Below, piece by piece: positions 1 through 7,765 of a stretch of DNA of 12,888 bases (position 1 is the stretch's first letter; every line of letters begins with the position of its first letter). The stretch comes from an uncultured Bacteroidales bacterium (GTDB taxonomy: Bacteria; Bacteroidota; Bacteroidia; Bacteroidales; UBA932), in the NCBI GenBank assembly GCA_905235775.1, contig CAJOMY010000086.1, positions 1 to 12,888 on the forward strand. The letters are read 5' to 3'. Under the pieces are notes generated by a model, which saw nothing but the letters and a program-made list of their open reading frames with translations, searched no databases and had not been told where the DNA came from. The position numbers and the translations under genes were made by a program.

Positions 1-3000
1 ATCCCCGCTGGGGCCGCACCGGCGAGTCCTACGGCGAGGATCCGTTTCTCGCGGCCGAGATGGCCCGCGGTTTCGTGCGCGGCATGATGGGCTCCGACGC
101 GAAATACCTCAAGGCCGTCCCGACGGCCAAGCACTATTTCGCCAACAACAGCGAGTTTGACCGCCACGTCAGCAGCTCCAACATGGACAGCCGCGACATG
201 CGCGAGTTCTACCTCTATCCCTACAAGCGCCTGATCGAAGACGAGCATCTGCCCTCGATCATGTCTTCCTACAACGCCGTCAACCACGTCCCGACTTCCG
301 CCAGCGCCTTCTATCTGGACACCCTGGCCCGCCGGACCTACGGCTTGAAGGGCTACGTGACCGGCGACTGCGCCGCCATCCAGGACATCTACGACGGGCA
401 TTACTACGCCGAGACGCGCGAGATCGCCACGGCGATGGGCCTCGAGGCGGGTGTCGATTCCGACTGCGGCAGCATCTACCAGCGTTTCGCGATCAGCGCC
501 TACGAGCAGGGCATCCTGCCGATGGCCCACATCGACCGCGCCCTCATCAACATGTTCACCATCCGCATGCGCACGGGCGAATTCGACCCCGAGCAGATGG
601 TGCCCTACACGAAGTTCGAACCTTCCCGCGTGAGCTCGGCGGCGCACCGGGCCCTGGCGGCCGAGATCGCCGTCCGCACGCCGGTCCTGCTGAAGAACGA
701 GGGCAAGGCCCTGCCGATCGACCCGAAATCCCTGAAGAGCATCGCCCTGATCGGTCCGCAGGCCGACGACGTGGAGCTGGGGCCGTATTCCGGCCGTCCG
801 GAAGCTTCCGCGATGATCTCCCCGTACGCCGGCATCCGGCAGTATCTCCAGCAGAAGGGATATGACGTGGACGTCCGCCTGGCGGCGGGCGGTGACATCA
901 AGAGCAAGAGCAACCTCCTCTACGTCGCCTACTTCGAAATCGAGAAGACCGACGGCAGCGTCACCCGCTACGACGCCACCAAGTACACCGCGTCCGCCGA
1001 CGGCATCACCGTCGGCTCCGGCATGGGCGAGGAGGAACAGGTCCGCACCATCGACGACGGGACCTGGACCGCCTACGAGAATGTTGACATCACCAATATA
1101 GAAAATATCACCGTCGGCCTGAACATCCCGACCGAAGGCGGCATCGTGGAGATCCGCGTCGGCGGTCCGGATGGCAACCTGATCGGCCGCATCGAGGCTA
1201 CGAAGGCCTCCGGCGCCCGCGTGGGCGGTGTCTATGGCGCCAGCATGCCCATGAAAACCAGCGCCCTGAAGCTCGGTTTCAACGGCCCCCAGAAGGTCTA
1301 TCTGGTTTACAAGGCCCCGCAGGACGCCCCGATCGACGAGGCGACGCTCAAGACCGCCCGCGAGGCAGACGTGGCCGTGTTGTTCGTCGGCACCGACGAG
1401 AACACCGCGACCGAAGAGGCCGACCGCCTGACGCTCCTGCTGCCCGGCAACCAGCTGGCCCTGATCCAGGCCGTGGCTTCCGTCAATCCGCGCACCATCG
1501 TGGTCATGCAGACCCTGGGCTGCGTGGAGGTGGAGGAATTCCGCCATCTGCCGGGCATCCCCGGCATCCTCTGGACGGGCTACAACGGCCAGGCCCAGGG
1601 CGAGGCGATCCCGCGCCTGCTCTTCGGTGAAGTCTCCCCGGGCGGCAAGCTCAACGCCACCTGGTTCAAGAGCGTCAAGGACCTGCCGGCCATCACCGAC
1701 TACAACCTCCGCCGCAGCGCCGGCGCCGGCGGCCGCACCCTGTGGTACTTCAACCGCGAGGTCTCCTATCCCTTCGGCTACGGCCTGAGCTACACGACCT
1801 TCGAATACAGCAACTTCCGCATCAGCCGGAGCGCCATCACCCCGAACGACAAGGTCACCCTGAGCGTGGACGTCACCAACACGGGCGACTGCAGCGGCGA
1901 CGAGGTGGTGCAGATCTATGTCCGCACGCCGGACAGCCCGGCCTCCCTGGAGCGTCCCGAGAAGCGCCTCAAGGGCTTCCGGCGCGTGACCATCCCGCGT
2001 GGCCAGACCCGCACCGTCCGCATCGACGTGGATTGTGCCGACCTCTGGTTCTGGGACATGGAGGCAGACCGGATGACCTACGACCCGGGCCGCTACGTCT
2101 TCGAGTTCGGCTCTTCCTCGCAGGACATTCGCGGCAGCGTGAGCGCTACGATGTCCGGCAACTTGAAGCGCAGCCTCAAGACGATCTGGGCCAGCATCGA
2201 CGTCCCCGTGCTCCGCATCGGACAGACGACGCAGGCCTCCTTCTCCGCCTGCATGAACGACGACAGTTTCGAGGAAGGCGCGACGGCCGTGTGGACGAGC
2301 AACAATCCGTCCGTGCTGACGGTTGATGCCAACGGCGCCGTGAAGGCCGTTTCGATGGGGGTTGCCACCCTGACCTGCTCCGTGACCCTTGACGGCAAGA
2401 CCGTCGAGGACCGCATTGCCGTGAAGGTGATGCCCGACCTCGGGCTCTCCAGCCTGAAGGTCGGCGGCAAGTCCGTCAATCCCGGCACCGCCGCTTCCCT
2501 GAGCTACCTGCTTCCGGCCGGCAAGGCCCCGAAGGTGGAGGCCGTGGCGGTCGATCCTGCCATCCGCGTGAGTGTGAAGCAGGCCGAGGCCGTGCCCGGC
2601 ACCGCCGTGGTGACGCTCTGCGACGACCAGACGGGCGACAGCCGCGAGATCACGGTCAACTTCGGCACGAAGGGCGTTTCCGACAGCTTCCGCAAGGGCG
2701 CGCTCGCCCAGGCCTGGCACTGGGTCCGCGAAGATCCCGCCGCCTGGACCCTGTCCGCCGCGGACGGCCTTGTGCTGACCGCCGGCAAGGGCGACATCGT
2801 CCTGGCGGGCAATTCCGTCCCGAACATCCTGCTCCAGAGCGCCAACAGCGACTGGACCGTGGAGACGAAACTGCACGGCTTCACCGCTCCGGCCGCCCCG
2901 GCCCAGAACGCCGGCCTGGTGGCCTACGAGTCCGACGACAACTTCGTGAAATTCGTCTACGCCGCCACCTTCAACTTCCGCCGTCCGGCCACGGACGGTC

Positions 3001-3350
3001 CCGCGCCGGGTCAGCTGCAGCTCCTCGTGGAGGAGAACGGCCAGCAGAAGTCCAGCGTGAGTGTAAGTCTGGAGGGGGTCGCCGTCAAGGATAACACCCT
3101 ATGGCTGCGTCTGGTCAAGCAGGGCGACAACTACACCGCCTGGTACTCCGTCGACGGCAAGAAATTCGTGCAGGCCGGCACGGCCCAGGCCGTCCTCAAG
3201 GACGTGCAGGCCGGTGTGGTCGCCTGTGAGGGCGAACTGCCCGCGATGATGCGCGGCGGCGGTCCGCGCGGTGGTTTCCAGCTGCCGCAGGCCGCTCCGC
3301 TCCGCGTCGGCTTCACGGACTTCAAGATTGTCAGCCGCGGCCGGAAATAA
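1..3350 (+). CDS. GH3 beta-xylosidase/beta-glucosidase-type enzyme, multidomain, 5' truncated by window edge
   Basis: The frame is open to the left edge. Codons from base 3 read PRWGRTGESYGEDPF, a GH3 signature, so the ATG at base 60 is internal. Numbering from that Met: the end of the GH3 barrel has KHYFANN (24-30) and GYVTGDC with the probable nucleophile Asp103. The GH3 C-terminal domain starts near 207 and is split by a CBM6-like insert (about 267-420). It resumes with an EEADRL segment where Glu452 or Glu453 is a candidate acid/base. An Fn3-like domain follows (about 599-690), then a BIG2-like Ig domain (714-790), then a C-terminal concanavalin/lectin-like sandwich (about 871-1096). GH3 enzymes release terminal beta-linked glucose or xylose; the TGDC form of the nucleophile motif resembles xylosidase members, but specificity is inferred. 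The signal peptide lies outside the window. The stop overlaps the next start (TAATG). Confidence 0.93.
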   Translation, partial: PRWGRTGESYGEDPFLAAEMARGFVRGMMGSDAKYLKAVPTAKHYFANNSEFDRHVSSSNMDSRDMREFYLYPYKRLIEDEHLPSIMSSYNAVNHVPTSASAFYLDTLARRTYGLKGYVTGDCAAIQDIYDGHYYAETREIATAMGLEAGVDSDCGSIYQRFAISAYEQGILPMAHIDRALINMFTIRMRTGEFDPEQMVPYTKFEPSRVSSAAHRALAAEIAVRTPVLLKNEGKALPIDPKSLKSIALIGPQADDVELGPYSGRPEASAMISPYAGIRQYLQQKGYDVDVRLAAGGDIKSKSNLLYVAYFEIEKTDGSVTRYDATKYTASADGITVGSGMGEEEQVRTIDDGTWTAYENVDITNIENITVGLNIPTEGGIVEIRVGGPDGNLIGRIEATKASGARVGGVYGASMPMKTSALKLGFNGPQKVYLVYKAPQDAPIDEATLKTAREADVAVLFVGTDENTATEEADRLTLLLPGNQLALIQAVASVNPRTIVVMQTLGCVEVEEFRHLPGIPGILWTGYNGQAQGEAIPRLLFGEVSPGGKLNATWFKSVKDLPAITDYNLRRSAGAGGRTLWYFNREVSYPFGYGLSYTTFEYSNFRISRSAITPNDKVTLSVDVTNTGDCSGDEVVQIYVRTPDSPASLERPEKRLKGFRRVTIPRGQTRTVRIDVDCADLWFWDMEADRMTYDPGRYVFEFGSSSQDIRGSVSATMSGNLKRSLKTIWASIDVPVLRIGQTTQASFSACMNDDSFEEGATAVWTSNNPSVLTVDANGAVKAVSMGVATLTCSVTLDGKTVEDRIAVKVMPDLGLSSLKVGGKSVNPGTAASLSYLLPAGKAPKVEAVAVDPAIRVSVKQAEAVPGTAVVTLCDDQTGDSREITVNFGTKGVSDSFRKGALAQAWHWVREDPAAWTLSAADGLVLTAGKGDIVLAGNSVPNILLQSANSDWTVETKLHGFTAPAAPAQNAGLVAYESDDNFVKFVYAATFNFRRPATDGPAPGQLQLLVEENGQQKSSVSVSLEGVAVKDNTLWLRLVKQGDNYTAWYSVDGKKFVQAGTAQAVLKDVQAGVVACEGELPAMMRGGGPRGGFQLPQAAPLRVGFTDFKIVSRGRK

Positions 3351-3946
3351 TGATCCGGCAGCGCGGCATCCTGGGTTTTCTCCTGCTCGTGGGCTTCCTG
3401 ACGGCGGCACACGCGCAGGAGAACCTGCCTATGACTGTCCGCGGGACCCTGCAGGCCGTCTGTGCGGATCCGGAGGGCTTCCAATGGGCTGTCACGGACG
3501 CGGGGGAAATCCTGCGCTCGGCGGACGGGTCCGCCTGGACGGTATTCGATTTCAATGCCTCATATGAAGGTTACTACCCGCAGATGGATTTCCGGGCCGT
3601 GGCGGCCGGCGGCGGCTCCGTGATGGTGGCCGGGCTGGATGCCGGCGGACACCTGGGCGTCTATACTTCGAGCCGGGGCACCGTGTGGAGTGCGCGCTCG
3701 CTGGAGTACAGTGAAGCGGGGGAGCGGGGCGTACTGGACATCACGCCCGTCTCGCTCGGCTACGACCCCCTGCGGGACAGTTTCTTCCTGTGCGGCACGC
3801 AGGGAACGCTCTTCGAGATGCCGGGCTGCTCGCACTGCAACCGCCTGACACGCTATCCCACGGATACGCTCTATGTCCGTGTCCAGGCGGGCTTCAACGC
3901 CCTGTTGCTGGGCAGCGGAGGTTTTAGAAAAGTAATCGAACCCTGA
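3350..3946 (+). CDS. Small exported protein with Asp-box (BNR-like) repeats, function unknown
   Basis: This is a 198-residue protein with a clear signal peptide; the hydrophobic stretch ends in AHAQ, with likely cleavage near residue 23. It starts at the A of the upstream TAA stop (TAATG), which fixes the start and suggests translational coupling to the GH3 gene. One canonical Asp-box, SADGSAW (57-63), and one degenerate copy, SSRGTVW (107-113), lie on repeated short beta-strand units. A third unit lies around 130-160. That is three or four units, fewer than a closed propeller normally has, so it may be a partial propeller or may oligomerise. A CSHC pair (160-163) near the C-terminus could bind metal or form a disulfide. 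The family is not recognised. Its placement suggests a helper role with the GH3 enzyme, such as glycan or protein binding at the cell surface, but this is inference. Confidence 0.8.
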   Translation: MIRQRGILGFLLLVGFLTAAHAQENLPMTVRGTLQAVCADPEGFQWAVTDAGEILRSADGSAWTVFDFNASYEGYYPQMDFRAVAAGGGSVMVAGLDAGGHLGVYTSSRGTVWSARSLEYSEAGERGVLDITPVSLGYDPLRDSFFLCGTQGTLFEMPGCSHCNRLTRYPTDTLYVRVQAGFNALLLGSGGFRKVIEP

Positions 3947-3948
3947 TG

Positions 3949-5337
3949 TTATAGGCGCGCGGCGGTTTCTTTCAGGATTTCGGATACGGTAGGGTGGGGG
4001 AACACCACCTTTTTGATCTGTGATACGGTCATCCCCTGTTCAATGGCCATGCAGGCACTGTGTATGATCTCGGAACAGGGGTTGCCCAGCATGTGTACGC
4101 CCAGTATCTTCTGGGACGACTTGTCCACAATCAGCTTGCAAAGGCCCTCTCCCCGTTCATTCTCGGCCACGAAGCGGCCGGAATAGGCCATCGGGAGTTT
4201 GAGGACGGCATAATCCAGGCCCTTTGCGGACGCCTCCGCTTCCGTGACCCCCGTGCCGGCCACTTCGGGATTGGTGTAGACCACGCCCGGAATGGCGTCG
4301 TAGCGCATCGCGTCTTCGCGGCCCAGGATGGTGTTCACGGCCACCTCGCCCTCGCGGCTGGCGGTGTGGGCCAGCATGGAGAAGCCCGTCACGTCACCGG
4401 CGGCATATACGCCCGGCACCTGGGTGCGCATCTTCTCGTCCACGCGGATGCCAACCGGCCGTCCGGCCGGATTCAGTGCCAGTTCCACGCCGATGTTCTC
4501 CAGGCCGATTCCCTGGAATGCGGCCCTGCGGCCCACGGAAACCAGGATCTTGTCGCCCCGGGCCCGGCAGGTCCTGCCTTCCGGATCCTCATACACCACG
4601 TCATTTCCTTCCACGGCGACCACCTTGCAGCCGAGGTGGAAGTCGACGCCTTTTCTGGCATACTGCGCCTCGAGCAGGGCTGAGATCTCTTCGTCCATCG
4701 GTCCCAGGATCTTCGGCAGCATCTCCACCACCGTCACGCGGGTGCCGATGGAGTTGAAGAAGCTGGCGAACTCCATGCCGATGACGCCGCCGCCGATCAC
4801 CACCAGTTCCTCGGGCCGCCCGGTGAGGGAGAGGATTTCCCGGTTGGTGACCACCACGTCGCCCAGCCCTTCACGAAGACCGGGGATGGGCGGGACGACC
4901 GCTTCGGAGCCCGTGCAGATGAGCAGGTTGCGGGCGCGGTAAGTCTCTTCGCCGCAGGCGAGCGTGATGCCGTCGGTCCCGCGGCCCGTGATGACGGCTT
5001 CGCCGTTCACCACTTCCACCCCGGCCTCTTTCAGCTGGGCCTTCACCCCGCCGACGAGTTTCCTGACCACCTTCTCCTTGCGCTTGAGGACGGCGCCGAA
5101 ATCGACGGCCGATTCCGGCACCTGCACGCCATAGGGGCCGGCATGCCGGGTGTAATCATATATCTTGGCGCTATAGAGCAGCGTCTTGGTGGGGATGCAT
5201 CCTTCGTTGAGGCAGACACCTCCCAGGCTCTTTTTTTCGAACAGGACTACGGAGAGTCCTGCGGTGCCGGCGCGTCCTGCGGCCACATATCCGCCGGGAC
5301 CTCCGCCCAGGATTGCGAGATCGTACATATTTGACAT
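3949..5337 (-). CDS. lpdA: Dihydrolipoamide dehydrogenase (E3), complete
   Basis: This is a flavoprotein disulfide reductase that re-oxidises dihydrolipoamide with NAD in the 2-oxoacid dehydrogenase or glycine cleavage complexes; it is cytoplasmic. With the ATG at 5337 it has 462 residues, normal for the family. The FAD-binding GGGPGG (11-16) is followed by the redox cysteines Cys42 and Cys47 in GGVCLNEGCIPTK. The NAD-binding IGGGVIGMEF lies at 181-190 and the second FAD motif, YAAGDV, at 311-316. The C-terminal FPHPTVSE carries the catalytic His448 and Glu453. A start at 5328 (MYDLAIL) is equally possible. The longer TTG start at 5352 is unlikely because it overlaps the promoter -7 element. 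It ends 2 bases from the convergent gene on the other strand. No E1 or E2 partner gene is in the window, so which complex it serves is unknown; it is probably a housekeeping gene sitting between hydrolase operons. Confidence 0.95.
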   Translation of the reverse strand: MSNMYDLAILGGGPGGYVAAGRAGTAGLSVVLFEKKSLGGVCLNEGCIPTKTLLYSAKIYDYTRHAGPYGVQVPESAVDFGAVLKRKEKVVRKLVGGVKAQLKEAGVEVVNGEAVITGRGTDGITLACGEETYRARNLLICTGSEAVVPPIPGLREGLGDVVVTNREILSLTGRPEELVVIGGGVIGMEFASFFNSIGTRVTVVEMLPKILGPMDEEISALLEAQYARKGVDFHLGCKVVAVEGNDVVYEDPEGRTCRARGDKILVSVGRRAAFQGIGLENIGVELALNPAGRPVGIRVDEKMRTQVPGVYAAGDVTGFSMLAHTASREGEVAVNTILGREDAMRYDAIPGVVYTNPEVAGTGVTEAEASAKGLDYAVLKLPMAYSGRFVAENERGEGLCKLIVDKSSQKILGVHMLGNPCSEIIHSACMAIEQGMTVSQIKKVVFPHPTVSEILKETAARL

Positions 5338-5349
5338 GAGCTTGACAGA

Positions 5350-5357
5350 CAAAGGTA
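5350..5357 (-). promoter_or_regulatory. Candidate promoter -7 element for lpdA
   Basis: On the minus strand this reads TACCTTTG, a full match to the Bacteroidetes TAnnTTTG -7 consensus. It lies 12 bases upstream of the ATG at 5337, so the transcript leader would be very short. No good TTTG -33 element is present at the usual distance (about 5377-5381), which lowers confidence. Confidence 0.5.
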
Positions 5358-5368
5358 ATCATTTTTCC

Positions 5369-5381
5369 CGGGATGTACCAC
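5369..5381 (+). promoter_or_regulatory. Candidate regulator-binding motif, copy 1 (CGGGATGTACCAC)
   Basis: This 13-base sequence ends one base upstream of the -33 element of the GH43 promoter. It matches 11 of 13 bases with CGGGAAATACCAC at 9841-9853, upstream of the GH31 promoter. Part of it forms a small inverted repeat, ATGT-ACC-ACAT (5373-5383). A site directly upstream of -33 would suit an activator such as a hybrid two-component regulator. The binding protein is not in the window. Confidence 0.4.
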
Positions 5382-5382
5382 A

Positions 5383-5414
5383 TTTGGCATTTTCGCGAAA
5401 AAGCGCTATATTTG
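5383..5414 (+). promoter_or_regulatory. Bacteroidetes-type promoter for the GH43 operon
   Basis: TTTG (5383-5386) is separated by 20 bases from TATATTTG (5407-5414), an excellent match to the Bacteroidetes -33 / -7 promoter. The -7 element lies 26 bases before the ATG at 5441, giving a leader of roughly 20 bases. It probably drives both GH43 genes, because only 23 bases separate them and no promoter match is visible there. Confidence 0.8.
5387..5404 (+). promoter_or_regulatory. Palindromic operator candidate inside the GH43 promoter spacer
   Basis: The core TTTTCGCGAAAA (5390-5401) is a perfect 12-bp palindrome. It extends to 18 bp, GC-A-core-A-GC, with one mismatched pair. It fills almost the whole spacer between -33 and -7. 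A dimeric protein bound here would block polymerase, so repression is the natural reading. No matching palindrome is seen at the GH31 promoter. Confidence 0.45.
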
Positions 5415-5440
5415 AAGATATACTGACAACACCCACTCTT

Positions 5441-7765
5441 ATGAAACGTTTTCTCCTTTTCCTGGCCTGCTCGCTCTGCCTGCCGCTCGCGGCGCAGAAC
5501 CCGGTCATCCGCACATCCTACACCCCGGATCCGGCTCCGTTCGCGCACGGGAACACCCTGTATCTGGCCGTCGACCACGACGAGGACGACGCCACCTATT
5601 TCAAGATGAAAGACTGGCAGTTGTACAGCACCGGGGACATGGTCAACTGGACCTATCTCGGCACGCCGGTCTCCACGGCCACCTTCCCCTGGGCCTTCCA
5701 GGGCGACCGCGCCTGGGCCTCCCAGCTGGTCGAGCGGGACGGGAAGTGGTACTGGTATGTCTGCCTGACCGTGGCGGCGACACGCGCCGATGCGCTGGCC
5801 GTCGCCGTGGCGGATGACCCGCAGGGTCCGTACGTGGATGCCATCGGCGGGCCGCTGGCCACGGGCTTCGCCTTCATCGACCCGACCGTCTTCCTGGACG
5901 ACGACGGTTCCGCCTGGCTCGTCTGGGGCAACAAGGGCTGCTGGTACGGCCGCCTGGGCGACGACATGGTTTCCTTCCCGGAAGGCTGGAAGGAGATCCC
6001 CGGCTGGGGCGACCCGGCCTGCTTCGGCCCGGAGTCGATGAAGCCCGACTGGTCCGACGGAGGCAGGCAGAAGATGATGGTCGGCTACGAGGAGGGCCCC
6101 TGGCTCTACAAGCGTGACGGCACCTATTATCTGTCCTATCCGGCCGGCGGCGTGCCGGAACACATGGCCTATTCGACCGCGCCGTCCATCCACGGCCCCT
6201 GGACCTACCGGGGCCGCATCATGGACGAGGCCGAGAACAGTTTCACCATCCACGGCGGCAACGTGGACTTCCGCGGCCGCCATTACATGTTCTATCACAA
6301 CGGGGCCCTGCCCAACGGCGGCGGCTTCCACCGCAGCACCTGCGTGGAGGAATTCGAATTCGGTCCGGACGGCAGCATTCCCTTCATTCCTTTCACGAAG
6401 AAGGGGGTGGAGCCGCTGCAGACGCTGAATCCCTACCAGACGGTCCAGGCCGAGACGATGGCCGAATCCTGGGGCCTGAAGACCGACCGCGAGGCCGGGA
6501 AGCGCCACTGGATCACGCATGTGCACAACGGCGACTGGCTCAAGCTGCGCAATGTGGACTTCGGCGACAATCCGGCCGTGCTGGTGTCGCTGGAGATGCT
6601 CAATTTCAAGAACCCCGGCACCGTGGACTTCTTCCTGGACGAGATGGGCGGACGTCCGATCGCTTCCGTGCCGGTGAACGGGGAGAACATGCTGGTGAAA
6701 GCCCCTGTCGACGCGCGTGCGAAGGGCGTGCATGACCTGTATCTGCTCTTCCGCGGCGGTGACGAGGAGCTCTTCGACCTGGACTGGTGGGTATTCAACC
6801 ACCATCTGAACATGCCCCTCATCCAGACCAAGTACACCGCCGATCCGGCCCCGGTGGTCCATGACGGCACGGTCTATCTGTACACCACCCACGACGAGGA
6901 CGGGGCCCAGGGCTTCCAGATGTTCGACTGGCTGCTGTACACCAGTACCGACATGGTGAACTGGACGGACCACGGGGCCGTGGCCTCGCTGGACGACTTC
7001 GCCTGGTATGAAGGCAAGAACGGCGCCTGGGCCGAGTGCGTGGTGGAGCGGAACGGGAAGTTCTACATGTACTGCCCGATCCACGGCCACGGCATCGGCG
7101 TGTTGGTGGCGGATTCGCCCTTCGGGCCCTTCAAGGACCCGCTCGGGGAGCCGCTGGTCTGGCAGAAGGAGCACTGGGACGACATCGACCCGAGCGTGTT
7201 CATCGACGACGACGGCCAGGCCTACATGTACTGGGGCAATCCGAACGTCTACTGGGTGAAGCTCCACGAGGACATGATTTCCACCGACGGCCCCATCCAC
7301 AAGCTGGACTACAGGATCGAACACTATCAGGAGGGCCCCTGGTTCTACAAGCATGACGGCAAATATTACCTGGCCTTCGCCTCGACCTGCTGCCCGGAGG
7401 GCATCGGCTACGCGATGAGCGACAGCCCGACCGGCCCCTGGAAGTCGATGGGACACATCATGGACCGCACCTGGCGCACCCGGGGCAACCATCCCGGCAT
7501 CATCGAGTACAAGGGGCAGTCCTATATCTTCGGGCTCAACTACGACCTGTGGCACCTGACCACCTTCCGGCATGCAGAGCAGCGGAGCGTTTCCGCCGCC
7601 CCGATGTATTACGAGCCGGACGGATCCATCCGCAAGGTTCCGTACTGGCTGGACAATGTCCTGGAGCAGATCGAACCCTTCCCTACCAGCGTGTGGAGGC
7701 AGAGACGATGGCCTGGGGCTACGGCCTCAAGACGCGCAAGGACGCAGGCCAGGGGGTCGTGCTGA
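5441..7765 (+). CDS. Tandem GH43-CBM6-like-GH43 enzyme (main frame, frameshifted near its 3' end)
   Basis: This is an exported enzyme, probably an arabinofuranosidase or xylosidase acting on arabinoxylan-type side chains. The signal peptide MKRFLLFLACSLCLPLAAQ is followed by a first GH43 propeller with the expected catalytic acids: Asp30 (YTPDPAP), Asp147 (FIDPTV) and Glu218 (EEGPW). A CBM6-like sandwich spans about 333-455. A second GH43 propeller repeats the layout with Asp468 (YTADPAP), Asp583 (DIDPSV) and Glu631 (QEGPW). Both modules keep all three residues, so both could be active. From residue 748 the frame reads unrelated sequence and stops at 7765, because about one base (or four) is missing near 7681. 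The rest of the last module lies in the next frame to 8043. Restoring one base would give an 867-residue protein. The start is set by the signal peptide and the promoter 26 bases upstream. Confidence 0.88.
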   Translation: MKRFLLFLACSLCLPLAAQNPVIRTSYTPDPAPFAHGNTLYLAVDHDEDDATYFKMKDWQLYSTGDMVNWTYLGTPVSTATFPWAFQGDRAWASQLVERDGKWYWYVCLTVAATRADALAVAVADDPQGPYVDAIGGPLATGFAFIDPTVFLDDDGSAWLVWGNKGCWYGRLGDDMVSFPEGWKEIPGWGDPACFGPESMKPDWSDGGRQKMMVGYEEGPWLYKRDGTYYLSYPAGGVPEHMAYSTAPSIHGPWTYRGRIMDEAENSFTIHGGNVDFRGRHYMFYHNGALPNGGGFHRSTCVEEFEFGPDGSIPFIPFTKKGVEPLQTLNPYQTVQAETMAESWGLKTDREAGKRHWITHVHNGDWLKLRNVDFGDNPAVLVSLEMLNFKNPGTVDFFLDEMGGRPIASVPVNGENMLVKAPVDARAKGVHDLYLLFRGGDEELFDLDWWVFNHHLNMPLIQTKYTADPAPVVHDGTVYLYTTHDEDGAQGFQMFDWLLYTSTDMVNWTDHGAVASLDDFAWYEGKNGAWAECVVERNGKFYMYCPIHGHGIGVLVADSPFGPFKDPLGEPLVWQKEHWDDIDPSVFIDDDGQAYMYWGNPNVYWVKLHEDMISTDGPIHKLDYRIEHYQEGPWFYKHDGKYYLAFASTCCPEGIGYAMSDSPTGPWKSMGHIMDRTWRTRGNHPGIIEYKGQSYIFGLNYDLWHLTTFRHAEQRSVSAAPMYYEPDGSIRKVPYWLDNVLEQIEPFPTSVWRQRRWPGATASRRARTQARGSC

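Noticed and set aside
1080..1110. AT-rich patch inside the GH3 gene
   Set aside because: It encodes in-frame residues NVDITNIENI of the CBM6-like insert without interruption; no promoter consensus is present.
4060..4942. Plus-strand open frames opposite lpdA
   Set aside because: The minus strand encodes a full dihydrolipoamide dehydrogenase with all its motifs; the plus-strand translations resemble no protein family.
5331..5350. Two TTGACA hexamers resembling the sigma-70 -35 box
   Set aside because: No paired TATAAT-type element at suitable spacing, and the Bacteroidetes promoter elements nearby explain transcription better. The first copy lies inside the lpdA start region.
5171..7573. Very long open frame on the minus strand opposite the GH43 gene; similar long ones at 7719-9611 and 9914-12232
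   Set aside because: They are frame shadows of GC-rich genes: their translations are low-complexity, rich in Val, Gly, Arg, His and Ala, with no recognisable domain, while the plus-strand frames encode clear enzymes.
7676..7690. Programmed -1 frameshift to make the full tandem GH43 protein
   Set aside because: A -1 slip would join the frames, but no X XXY YYZ slippery heptamer is present in frame and I see no strong following stem-loop. A deletion is simpler.
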